A stretch of 64,000 nt of DNA from Acanthornis magna (Eukaryota; Chordata; Aves; Passeriformes; Acanthizidae). The notes under the pieces are model-generated. The model was not told the DNA's origin. It worked only from the letters and a program-made list of their open reading frames with translations, and made no database searches. The position numbers were made by a program, and so were the translations under genes. How positions within the stretch are numbered: the stretch's first letter is position 1; every line of letters starts with the position of its first letter. The stretch lies in the NCBI GenBank assembly GCA_036785705.1, contig JAWUZG010000032.1, positions 17,231,501 through 17,295,500 on the forward strand, written 5' to 3'. This document shows positions 35,576-47,140 of the stretch, one piece after another.

Positions 35576-36721
35576 AGCCGTGTGGCACAGTCAGAGCTGG
35601 GTGGATGAGAAGATTTACAGTGTTTCTTTCTTAGAAAGAGCCCAAGATTGCTACTAGAAGGACAGGTGGAATTTGTAAGCTGCAGCAGCCTAAGTTCAGA
35701 TTGAATGCAAACACAGTGAGGATTTTGGGGAGTTAAAACATGGGCATCCTCAAGAATCCCATCTCAGATACAGAATAGACCCTTTTCCTGACCTATAACC
35801 ATCTTGAAAATTAAACAGGGAAAAATTCCACCTTCAATTCAGTAAGTTCTGCTTTCAAACTTTTCATGGCTTTTTGCATGCTTACTCACAGATACCGGCA
35901 TAAATCAGTTGTTAGGTCACTTCTGAAATGAGAATGATTTGTATCAGCCGTGCACTGGAGAAATGGCTTTGCAGCCCACTGGATACCCTGTCCCACTGAC
36001 TCCACCAGGAGTTATATGACTGTAGCTGGGACTGTTGCTGGCTCCAGGGACCTTGATGAACACCATCCATTTCCCCATCGACTACTACGCTTTTTGCAGC
36101 GAGACTAGAAAACAGCATAGGCACCTGTAAAGATGTATCCAAAAGGCTGTGTTTCTCCTCTTTTTCTAACTGCTGCAAGCTCTCCTTCCCATCTTCTTCC
36201 CAGCCAAGGAAATACTGTTACAGTGCATGACTGAAATCAGGTATTTCTGACATTTTTAAGCTGCTGATATGTACTCTGGGAGGAATTGCTACATGTCCTT
36301 CTCCCAACTGAAAACCAAGTAAAAGCAAACCTTACCCATAACACTGATTAATAACTAGCTATGATTTCTGTTAACAAAGCTTTTTTACACACACAGTGGA
36401 GAAGCAGCAGACTGTGTGTTGTTGGCAATATATTGTCTTCTCACTATTGTTAGAGTGGCATTTCATCACCTCATTTTATTTGTTCCATCTGTTTCATACT
36501 GACTTTGCTATAATGCTACTTTGAGAATACTGTGATCGTTTGTTTGTACTGATATCAGAAATAAATATAAAATGTTTTTGAAAGCACCATAAGGGTAGAG
36601 AGTTTGATGGGATTATGGTAAAAGCAAGCAAGCTGTGAACAGAGACACACTCTGCTGCAAGAATCCCTGGAAGAAATGAGTTAGAGGTTATTAAGGGAGA
36701 AAGGAGAAGAAAGATGTTCTT
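35576..36721. other. Non-coding stretch
   Basis: Nothing recognisable: AT-leaning sequence with short open frames only. Confidence 0.5.
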
Positions 36722-36925
36722 GTGACTAGGGCACTGGACTGATATTAAAGAGGTCTGGTCTTTGTTCCTGGATACATTATTGGATTCCTTTGCGACCTGT
36801 GACAAGTCACTTAGTCTCTCATTGCCTCAGTTCTTTACCACTAAAATGGAAGTAAATAAAATTTCTTTACCTCACCAATCTATTTCAGAGACAAATCCAT
36901 TCAAAAGTTATGAAATGCTCAGCTG
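36722..36925 (+). mobile_element. MIR-type SINE relic
   Basis: Recognisable in order: 'gactagggcactggactg' from the tRNA-related head; the core 'gcgacctgtgacaagtcact' and 'tagtctctcattgcctcagt'; then 'accactaaaatggaagtaaa' and 'tttacctcaccaat', ending with 'tgaaatgctcagctgtt'. This is the tRNA-head/CORE-SINE/tail layout of amniote MIRs, diverged as expected for an old copy. Confidence 0.85.
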
Positions 36926-39900
36926 TTAAAGTGATAAGCACAGGGGAAAATGAGTAAATCAATGAATTCTAACTCTGCTTGTGATGAGTTTAGTGAGACA
37001 TTTCTCTGGCTAGTGAACCTGCTATGAAGACAAACACTGGCTTTTTCCTAGTCAGAGAAATCTTAATGACCAGTTTTATGTGAAGTCATAACAAGGTCTG
37101 AGATATTTTTAATGATAATGTATCAATAAAGGGAGAAAAAGATGAAACCCCTTTTTTTCTTATTACATCAAGGAAGAAAAGACCCAAGAGAGGGAATGAT
37201 AGATGTCCTAACTGTATAAAATGAAAGCTTGAATAGAGAAATTGTACAACTTTTCTATCACTGGGAAACTTTTAAAGATTAAAACATACATGAGCTTGAC
37301 TTTTCACTGCCAGGTACCTTGCACAGTCAATTACACCCACTAATGGTATGAATAAAGTGCTTCACATATAGCTGGTTGCATTTTATATTCCCCTTGCACC
37401 ATTAATGACCACACAAGGCTGTAGGCATGGAGAATCCCTTTCCCATAGATTTCCAGCATATCACAATCTGAGGATGTTGCTTTATTCTTCAGTACCATGT
37501 TTGTCACCAAAGGTAGAGAGATATGAGGTAAATTCTATCTGTGAATCACACCCAGAAAGCTTCCTAATCCGAGATAACTACTACCTGATGCTGTATGTGT
37601 TTGGAAGTGATAAGGAAATCTTTTCAATTTCCTATTATCTTTGATTAGATATGGGTTTCAGTCTTGATTTAGTGTTAGGCACCTACTGTGAGGAACAAAG
37701 GAGGTGTCACAGATAACAGAGAGGTAATTGTTTTTAAAAGTGAGATCCCTAAGAGAATAAAAAGCAGGTTGTTGAATTTCTTCTCATTTTATTGATTATC
37801 CTTTCACTATGATTATCCAGCTGTGGAAACATATGCTTTCAAAGGAGATAATCTTATCTTTGAGATGACTAACATGCATCTAAATTTTCCGTTGTTACAT
37901 ACCACTGATGTCTTTAAACTAGATCCTTCTCCTGAATGTGTCCAACACCAATGACACTGACTGGTTTTCCTTTAGGATGAGGACAAGCAATTTTCTTTGA
38001 ATCACTGTGTTCTTCCTTCATGGCTCACGTGTTTGAAAATTATTTGCAGGCAGATGCTGACAATTTCCTGAAGAAACTTCATGGTTCATTACCTCTCTTT
38101 ATGATAGCAGCAAAATAAATTGCTGTAAAGTCAGTTAATGTGATAGAAAATGTTCACATTTCCAATAATAATAATAATAAAATCTCAATCCTGCTTTCTA
38201 AACTCTTCCAAAATACTTTTCAAATCACCTCCCCTTCTGCTTTTGCACACAGATACTGAGTATTACTTTGTGCTAAGTAGAACAAAGGTTGTCTCGGCGA
38301 TGCAAATACTGCTGGTTTATGATGCTGCTTAAACAGATTCTTCAGGAAAAACAACGTGCATAATTTAGTGCGGCTGCTGGATGAGCAGAGGAGGAACAAG
38401 GACTGGGGCTTGTTGCTTCTGCTATGTGCTGCTTGCTAAGTCCCTAACATGAACTGGAATTACAGCAGGCAATAGAATATTGGTTAAATACACGCTCACA
38501 TTTTCCCTAGAGAGGGATGGATGTAATATAATAAGCATATAACTACTGTGTGTATTCTGGTGATCATAAAATGAGTACTGGCGGTACAGTAAGTAAGAAC
38601 GAACAGACAATCAGGCTTTTCCAAATTCCAGTGTCTTTGCTATACTTGATATTAGCACTATTTGGAAGTAGCTGTGTGTGTTTCTATTTTCCTGAATGGT
38701 CTGGTGGCAGGGTTTTCAAAGAGGCTTTAACTGAGCTGACTCTCATGTTAAGAGGGAAATAATATTGGGGTGCTTTGGTGTTTGCTCCTGCCAGTCAGGA
38801 GGGGGATTTTCTCCAGGGCTAAGCTTGGATTCAGGACTGTGTTGGCACAGCCTTTGTGTATTATCACGGCTCATGACTCTCAAAAGTGGAAAATGCAAGA
38901 AAGTGGATAAAAATATTTGCTGCAAATGAGGGCGGGGGAGCATTAACTAAAGTGGATTCTCTTGATCAGCACAGAAGATGCTGCCCAAACAAAAGGACAG
39001 AAATGGTGTAGCCAAATGTGACCTGACCCAATAAAAGAAAATTATTTTGAAAAATCAGTGCTAAAGAGGTTGCATGGGAGTCAAACAGATGTTATCCCTC
39101 TATTCTGAATGATAAAGCGACAGATCCTGTAAGTGACAGTGGCTGCACCCAGGTCGGGCAGGTAGTTATGACCTCTGCAAGGTGTGTGTGTGTGGACAAA
39201 GCACATAGGGAGCAAATCATAACCTCATAGTGAGCAAATCATTCTAAAGAGGAGATTTGCATCCTAAAAACATGCCCTAAGACAGAAGACAAATCTTCTA
39301 AAGCCTGTATTTACCACATGTAGCACGTGTTTGACTCCGGGTGATGTGATCTCACTTATGGTTGAGGCTAATAGCACAGCTCAGACTCCAGGGGTACACG
39401 GACATGAGCAGTGTTTCAAAGTGTGGATTGCTGGATGGGCTGACCATTTCAGATGGGAGAAAGAAATAGGGTTTCTGGGGATTGGATGAAGCCAGGGCTT
39501 GTGTCCTGTTTCTTATTTTTTCCATTAAGCATGATGGGTACATAAAGGAATAGAATCAAAATGCAGACCGGTAAGTTCATCACTGAGATGAAAGAAGACA
39601 CTCAGCATGAAGGCACAAAGGCACAAGAAAGAAAGACAGGGAAGTAAAAGAGGAAGCAAAAGGCAAAACTTCAGTAGAAAAATCCAAAGCATCGGAATGG
39701 CTGATTTCAGCTTCAGAGAGTCGCCCTGAGCATACATTAAACTGGGTTCAGCTGCTGTATGTACCATCAAATATTTCATATTAATAATTAACAAGTCACT
39801 GGCTGTCAGAGCAAGATTCAAATGGATGGAAGGGGAGTTTGGGTCACCTTCCCTAGGACTGAGAGTTTTAATGAAGGGATAGCTTTACTGCACTGTTGAG

Positions 39901-42122
39901 GAATGATGAAATACTAGGCAGAAGGATTAAGGGATATACATCTTGAAGGATCCTTCCATGCTCGCTCCCCCATAGGACAGTATTTAATTTTCTCTTTTTA
40001 TTCTTCTCCTTGATACACTGCCAGTGTGTACACATAAAGGGCTTGGTCTCGCCTGCCAAAGTGTGATGTACCCCAATGTACATGTCTGGAAAATCAGCTT
40101 ACATATATGCAAAGTCAACAGCAAAGGCACTGTGTATCAGGAACATAACTGCATGCAATGACTGTTATAAATCAGAGTGCTTGGTGTGTCTTTGCTGGAC
40201 ACGTTCTCATTTATCAAGGTGGTTTTTAAACCTGTGTCTAATTCCCATGTGTGAGAAATGGGAATTCACCGAAATCTCTTGCAATGCCTTGTTCTGGCTT
40301 TAGATTTTCTCCCCAGCACCCCTGTTCACCTTCAAACCTACTTGAACACAAACATAAATGATAGACTACGAGGCACTGGGTTTATTGCCTTCCCATCGAT
40401 CACCGACGGGCAGTTACAACTCATGCCATCACACGAACAGCTCGAAATGGCACAGTCAAACCCCAGGCTTCCCTTGTTCCTCTCATGAAGGGGAGAACAA
40501 GTCCAAAGAGACACCAAAAGCCCTTTGCAGCCTTGGCCACAGGACCCAAAGTGGTCACTGCTTCAGAGAATTGCTCCAAGGGAAGCAGCAAGCAGGACTT
40601 AAGAGAAAAAAACTGAAGAAAAAAGAGTTTATTTATAATCAACTGGAAATGTTTATGAAGTCAGGCTGCCATTTGCTTCTCTGGCTTGGGGTGAAAAATG
40701 AGAATAAAAGCTGTGCAGAATTACCTTTCTTCTAGTCTTACAGAAGGACAGACAGACACAATGACAAACTCTGAAAGCCCAGAAAAAAAAGTGGCACATT
40801 TCAAAGAGCTAATTACAATTTCTTTCCCTTAGAGATTAATCCACTGACTGTAATTAAGCTCCCTCTATTTTTGAGATCTTGGCAAGATCTAAGAAAAGCG
40901 TGAGCAAACGAGAGAGTGCCCTTGCTAGCCAAGCATATTTTTTTACTAAGCTCTATCAGCCCTAATTAATAGACCTTTGTGTAAGACCAATGAGAAATCA
41001 GATTTCCAATAGAGCTGGATCAAATAGCCTTGGCTACCTCTGCATACACAGTTTGTTGGGAGCCTGGCCACAGCCAGGATTTACACATTCAGAGGATGAA
41101 AAGGAGGGATAGGGGGGAGGCAGGATGAACGAGCTCCCCCTGCCCCTACTCCTTCTTCTCCTTTGCTGCTGCTTTGTTCCGTTTGTAATCTTACCAGATG
41201 GCTAAGGCAGCCTAGAGAAGAGATTGCCTGAAACAGGCAGGTGATGGGGCCAGCAGCAGGGACTCCGCCAGCGATTGAAGAAACTGATACAGCTCTCTAA
41301 CCCTTGTTGCTGACAAAAACCTTTGTTATTCGTTTGCTCACAGCTATGTTGCATTTTGTGCCTTTCTGAGGGACAAGAAGGATGCCAGAAGCCAGATCCT
41401 CAGCTGGCTCAGGCGGGGTAGCATCACTAACATCCCCAGAGCATGGCTGATCTGTGCTAGCTGCAGCTTTAGCCCTTAATTGCTGCACAGCCCAGCTCTA
41501 CTCGTCTCCTTGTGGCCTCTCCTGTAAGTATGCAGGCATGCTCCTCTCAGAGCAGGGAGGACCTAGCCCTTTCCGACAGCTGCACCTGGCAGACAACATG
41601 TTTTTCTTTCCACCCACACCAGGGTAATGCTATGGGCAAACAACGGTGCAACAGAAGCTGAACTGGGTCACGGAGAGCACTCAGAGATCCCCAGAAATCT
41701 CTAGAGACAATATTGACTGTGCCAACACCACCCTCAAGAGCAGACTCGACTGTTTTCCACGCTGGGAGTCTGTAAGCACAGTGTCTGCCTGGGCTCAGGG
41801 TGTGCTCTCGACAGCAGCTGCAGGGACTGTGCTTGCCTGAGCCTGCTCTGCGGGCTAGGATGCTCCCAGGTGCATCCAAACAGTCCAAGAGCAAACTGTT
41901 TGTGAGGCAGCTGTATGGACTTAAAGTGGGTGGGATGTGGGGCAAAATATGTTCACAGCCACTCTGGGGCTGGTTTTCAAAGCCACCAGGTCTCTTCATG
42001 TTCAGTGATCCTTTGTAATACAGATCAAAACCATGGCACTGCCAGGAAAGGTTGAAGCAACTCATTCTCCATTTCCATTGTAGCTCCCAGCAATTCAGTG
42101 TGAAGAATTAGCCCTTTAAGAA

Positions 42123-42134
42123 GGGGGGGGGGGG
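42123..42134 (+). repeat. Poly(G) run
   Basis: Twelve consecutive G. An uninterrupted G run of this length is uncommon, can form G4, and is a likely site of sequencing error or length polymorphism. Confidence 0.9.
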
Positions 42135-42184
42135 AAGAAAACAACACCCAACCTGTCAGGTATTTAATTCCATGCAATATATTT

Positions 42185-42255
42185 CCTGACCTTACTCCCA
42201 TAAAAGTTAATAGTGAAAATCCAGTTGACTTCAATGGGAGCAGAATTAGGTCCTA
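42185..42255. repeat. Possible ancient amniote repeat fragment
   Basis: 'tgaccttactcccataaaag' followed by 'gttgacttcaatgggagcag' and 'aattaggtcct' resembles an old interspersed amniote repeat with a palindromic 'attgacttcaatgggag' centre. I cannot name the family with certainty. Confidence 0.35.
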
Positions 42256-44989
42256 TTCCTGCACTGATTAAGCTGTAAGAGCATAACAAGGCCCACAGTG
42301 CTTTCCAGTTATTGTACAGTCAAAGACCCAGCTTTGCCAGTTCTTTGGTTTGTGGATCATAACAACATAAATTACATTTATGAGCTAAACAACACTAGAA
42401 AGCTTGTCTTTGTAGTTAAAAAACAAACTGAAAGCCACAGAACAAAAGCTGAAATGCCATAAAAATAAGGTAGGCATATTTTTCACAGCTAAGCTTATAT
42501 ACAGTATAAATGTCTTTTGTTTGCTTTTTTTCTTTCTGGAGAGTTAAGCACTGAATTTTAAAAAGTGAAGGAAAAATATTACTTGTCTTCTTAATCCTCA
42601 TTATAATTATCTTTTAATCCCTTTCAAAACTTTTCTTTTTAATAGAACCTTAATAGTATCAGTTTCTCACTCTGTCATTACCAGACACTGCTAAGGCTTC
42701 TTGTGTATCTTGTGTATCTTTTAGAAGTGGAAGCACTTGTACACAAAATGTAGAAGTGTTTATTTGAACCAACAAGCCTTGAAAAAAGATACAGAACACA
42801 GACATCTCATATGGGAGGCTTTTCTCTGGTACTTTCTTGTACAAATGCAGTGATCGGGATGGGAAGAGCTCTTTTACCTCTACCACACCATATTTGTTTC
42901 TTACCTGTGGAGATCTTGAAGTGGGAGCTACAAGATCAACAGAGAGAAGTTAAAGGTCTTAAGAAAAAAGCTGATCATCTTACAAAAGGCCAGAAATACC
43001 AACGCTCTTCTGAAAAGTTTCCTTGATCTAGCCAGTGTTATGGCAAACCCTTCAAGCTTTGGCAATGGAGATAAGTTGCCCAGGGAACATGAGAAACAAA
43101 GAAAGAGGCTGGCAATTTGTCACTATCAGAAGCAGGAGAACCGGAACGCTGTCGTCACATCTGGAGGTATCGAGTCACCACCAGGTGCTGAATCAGACAC
43201 CTGAACAAAGAGCCGGCAAGAACCAACTGGAAGAGGGGACACACAGGTGGTGGAGTGGGAAACTGAGACATGCTGCTTGTCTAAAGCCAGAGAAACCTCA
43301 GAAAAGCCCATAAGGGCCTTCCAGCAGGTCCCAGACAAGACAGAAGATGCAGAGAATCACCAGTCCTAAGGAGCTGGCAGTGCATATAGCTCTTGGAGGC
43401 ACAGGTGGATCCCACAGCAGTTTTCTGCTTTCCAGAAGTGAAGGGCAACATCACAATAATAAAGGACACTCATGCCGGGCATCCCGGGTTGATATATGTG
43501 GTGTGGACCTGCACTAGTGACATTAGCTTCACCTAAGGCACTGTCCATTAAGAACATCGGGACTTTTTAGACCATTACAGATCCTAACCAGCCTCTCTGA
43601 AAGGTTATAGGCTGCACTTTCAAGCAATGAATTAAAGAGATGTTGGTGTTAGTGAACATTTATTAAAGTGCATCTAATCTTACGTGCTCTCGATCTTTCT
43701 GTATAATGTGCAGTAAAACTGCATTATCACACCCCCCTTTCTCTCGGGACACGCCGACTAGACTCCCTTGGCCAGTAGCAACATTTCCTGAGTTTCCAGA
43801 AATGACGAATGATTTCTTAATGCAGAAGTGCTGTGGCTTCACTGCAGTCACAAAAGCAGATTAAATTAGTATTGACCTTGGTGCTGCAGTAGCCATGCGG
43901 GTATCAGGAGAACATATGACAACTCCGCATACTGGTTCTCATTCTGCTTGAAGAAGATGAGATCATCACTGACCTAAAAATTGGCAGCTGTGCTTGCACC
44001 AGTGAAATCAGCCTGGTTTCATTGACCTTGTAAAGAAAGTACCAACATCTATCATGTGTATTTGGAACTTCAAAAGGGAGAGTTTTCCAAAAACTCAAGC
44101 CTCTTGCTGACATAACCGATTTGTAATACGGGAACCATTACCTCAAACTGAGGATTGTTTCATGCTGTCCTAATGGCATCCCTCAGCCTTGGTTCTGCAG
44201 TTACATGGGGAAGCTGTGCTGCTGGAAAGATTTCCAGGCTGTAAGGGTGGATGGATAGTGAAGCTAAAAGGTGTAAATAATGCCCAGTGATGGGGAGAGC
44301 TGTAGGAGTCACTTGCATAGCTTGGGACTAAATGGCTGAAGGCAATAAGAAGGTGTTTTTGTCATATTAAGAAAAAAAATTGTAGGTCAGGTAAGGCTCC
44401 ACTGCTGCTTGCAGATGGTGGGTGTATGAATTTGATCTCAAAAACGCAGACATTTTCAAAGAGATTTTTGTGTTGTAGATTGGGTGGAGCAGGGGGATAT
44501 ATCCAGCTCAGATGAAGTTAGAGCCAGGAGCAGAAACCTCTGAAGTACAGAAAAAGGTGCATGAAGCAGCATCTGCTAAAGATCAAAATTTTAAATCAGC
44601 CTATTCAGATTATGTATAGCCAAGAGGATGAAAGGAGTGAGTCAAGGTGCTCAGAGCTTGTAAAAACTGGATATGTAGGCAGGGCATGAGCAGTATAATT
44701 TCAGGGAGTATGAGACCTCAGTCAAAATATTAAAAGAGTGAATTCAGGACTCTACAAACAATACACCAAGCTCTAGTTACATCCAAAATGGTAGCAAATG
44801 TAAGTCTGTATTGTTTCAGGTATGGTATGTCTCATCACACAAACCTCTTGCCCCTTTTTTGATAGGATTACTGGCCTGCAGATCTGCATCGATATCTGTG
44901 CTTATATCCTCATAGCCATTTGACTTCATACCGCATTATCTTCTGATTGAAAAACTTACACAGAATGAAGAGCCCTTTCTTGGAAAGTG

Positions 44990-45560
44990 GTGCTGAGCAG
45001 AAGGACACAGGGGTCATTGCAAATAATTACCAAACCACAAGCACTTAATGCAGTGTGGTGGGAAAAATTGGCCAATGCAACCCATAGATGTATGATAAAG
45101 CAATATGAAGTAAAAGAAGGAAAGTGATTTTGAATTAATGACAGCTATTACTACACTTTGTCCACTTCTCATTTTCATGCTTCAAGGAAGATGTGAAATA
45201 CTGCAGGGAATTCAAAGGACAGCTATAGAGATGACCCAAGGGCTGGAAGGCAAGCCCCAAAGATAAAGCTTATGCAGGCTGAGAGATGACTTGATCTGTG
45301 TTTATAGATATTTACAGAGAAATGAGACCTAGGGTGGTATTTTAATGTCATATATAAAAATATAACAAGATCCAATATCTGTAAGCTGAAGTTAAATGAA
45401 TTCAACCTTGAAATAGGAGCACCTTCCTATCAGTGGTGGTAAATAGGTATTGAAATAGCTTACCACAATGGTGATGTCCTAGACACTGCTTCATGTCACT
45501 AGGATGAGATAGTTGCCTTTCCGAATGATGCATCTTTATCCCACTGCTGCCACAATGTCT
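44990..45560 (+). mobile_element. Ancient CR1-like LINE relic, 3' part
   Basis: In order, the sequence follows an old CR1 ORF2 3' region: 'gaaggacacaggggtcattg' (about 45,000), 'aaaattggccaatgcaa' (45,064), 'aagatgtgaaatactgcag' (45,187), 'ctgagagatgacttgatctg' (45,279), 'tttatagatatttacagag' (45,300), 'cctatcagtggtggtaaata' (45,425) and 'taggtattgaaatagctta' (45,444). These are the conserved blocks around the 'RR..DLI..Y.YL' and 'HWNNLP' positions. No frame survives. It is older than the bird-specific CR1 copies in this window. Confidence 0.8.
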
Positions 45561-46546
45561 ATGGTGCCACAACTGCTCCTGGCTTTGGGAGGGAGGAGGC
45601 TGAGCCCCACAGCTGAGGTCAACCAGAGCCATGATGGAGGCAGGGTGAGGAGGGATGCAGCTCTTGGGTGGCATGAAGGGTTGAGAGGCGGGCAGGTAAA
45701 TCAGGGCTCTGCACCAGGGGCAGAAGTTTGCCATTGGGAACATCTGAATATTACCCCTGATTGCTTCCTGCAATACTTGTCTGCAGTGGTGGCCACAGAC
45801 TTTGCAGGAAATTGGTATTTCTCCTGCATTGGGCGTATGCCTGAGAGTCCCAAGGCTTAATTTAAGTTTTTGGACCTTGTTTTGCTCACATTATTGAGCT
45901 ACTTAAGGATTATATACAGGACAAAAGTTATTCTTGTTGTAAGGAATGTTAAGGAGGAAAACCAAGATAACTTTTAAGTGATGATAAATTTCATGGGTGG
46001 AGGTTTAAATAAATTTTAAAAAAAGGTTTGACAACTATCTGTAAAGCATGAATCTGTCTCATTCAGTCCAGGGAGCACAGTGGTGTTCACAGGCTGGCCT
46101 GAGGGCCATCTGTGCAAGCCAAAGCTCAGTTTTATGATAACCAATCTGATACAGCCAATGTCTTCAAAATGCCCTGCTTCCTCTGGCTCTTTGTGGTCCC
46201 ACAGCTTCCGGCACTGCTACCATGTGCTGGCCTGACCCTTCTGTGACCTGGCCAGTGCAGAAAGCACTAACCCCAGAAGAAAAGGTGTGTTGCTCCTTGC
46301 TGGTTCAGCTGCCGTACTGAAGAATCCTGACCTCATATGAATGCCAACACCCTGGAGGAAAGAGGACTTGAGTAACTCATGGGCATGAGGATGAGGTGAA
46401 GGACTTTTCACTTTGGTGATGGTTTGCCTTAGGTATGATGTCAGACTATGCTCAAAAGCCACATGGGTCCACCCATGCCACCTCCTAACCTCCTTGAGAA
46501 GGAGATCTTGCTATCACAGGAAATGTTTAAAGGCCCACAGTTCAAG
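45561..46546. other. Non-coding stretch between two CR1 copies
   Basis: No gene or repeat is supported. Moderately GC-rich at 45,540-45,800. Confidence 0.5.
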
Positions 46547-47140
46547 GAATCACAGAATGGATGAGGTTGGAAGAGATCACAGCAGGTCATGTGGTTTAAA
46601 CTTGCTGCTCAAGAAGGGTCATCCTAGAGCACATGGCCCAGGATTGTGTCCAGAGGGTTCTTGAATGTCTCCAGTGAGAGACCCCACAACCTGTCTGGTC
46701 AATCTGTTCCAGTGTGTGGTCTTCTTGTTCCAGTGTGAAGTTCTTCCTCATATTCAGGTGGGACTTCCTGTGCATCAGTTTCTGGCTGTTGCCTCTTGTC
46801 CTACTGCTTGGCACAATTGAGAAGAGCCTGGCTGCATCCTCTTGGCAGCCTCCCTTCAGATACCTACAGACATTGCTGAGGCTCCCTTTTAATTGTCTCA
46901 TCTTGGGGCTGAACAGGTCCAGCTCCCTCAGCCTTTCCTCATAGGAGACATGCTCCAGGTCCTTAATCATCTTCATTGTCCTCCACTGGATCTGCTCCAG
47001 GAGCTCCCTGTCGCTCTTGTACTGAAGAGCCCAGAACTGGACACCGCACTCCTGATGTGGCTCACTAGGGCTGAGCAGAGGGGCAGGATCACCTCCCCTG
47101 ACCTGCTGGCAATGCTTTTCCTGATGCACCCAAGATTGAG
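46547..47140 (-). mobile_element. CR1 LINE fragment, avian type
   Basis: The left edge has 'gaatcacagaatggatgagg' then 'ttggaagagatcacagcagg', the bird CR1 3' end on the minus strand. The minus strand stays open for over 200 codons and shows the CR1 ORF2 C-terminal blocks: MKMIKDLEHVSYEERLRELD (about 46,920-46,980), then YLKGGCQEDAARLFS, then RTRGNSQKLMHRK and LNMRKNF. After that the expected 'EHWNRLP' region is disturbed by a local duplication ('gttccagtgtg' twice near 46,710 and 46,730). 5'-truncated near 47,140. Not active. Confidence 0.95.

Larger units (their letters stand above)
36926..44989. other. Non-coding stretch
   Basis: No gene is supported in 8 kb. Simple tracts: (TAA)n at 38,164-38,181, a short (TG)n near 39,183, and 12 G at 42,123-42,134. 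The 172-codon minus-strand frame at 41,547-42,065 lacks any recognisable feature and is Cys/Ser/Leu-rich in a chance-like way. The part from 42,790 to 43,560 is slightly more GC-rich, with no splice-bounded frame. Confidence 0.5.

Noticed and set aside
41547..42065. 172-codon minus-strand frame
   Set aside because: No motif or membrane/signal feature and no splice context; length is within what chance gives in 64 kb of six-frame sequence.
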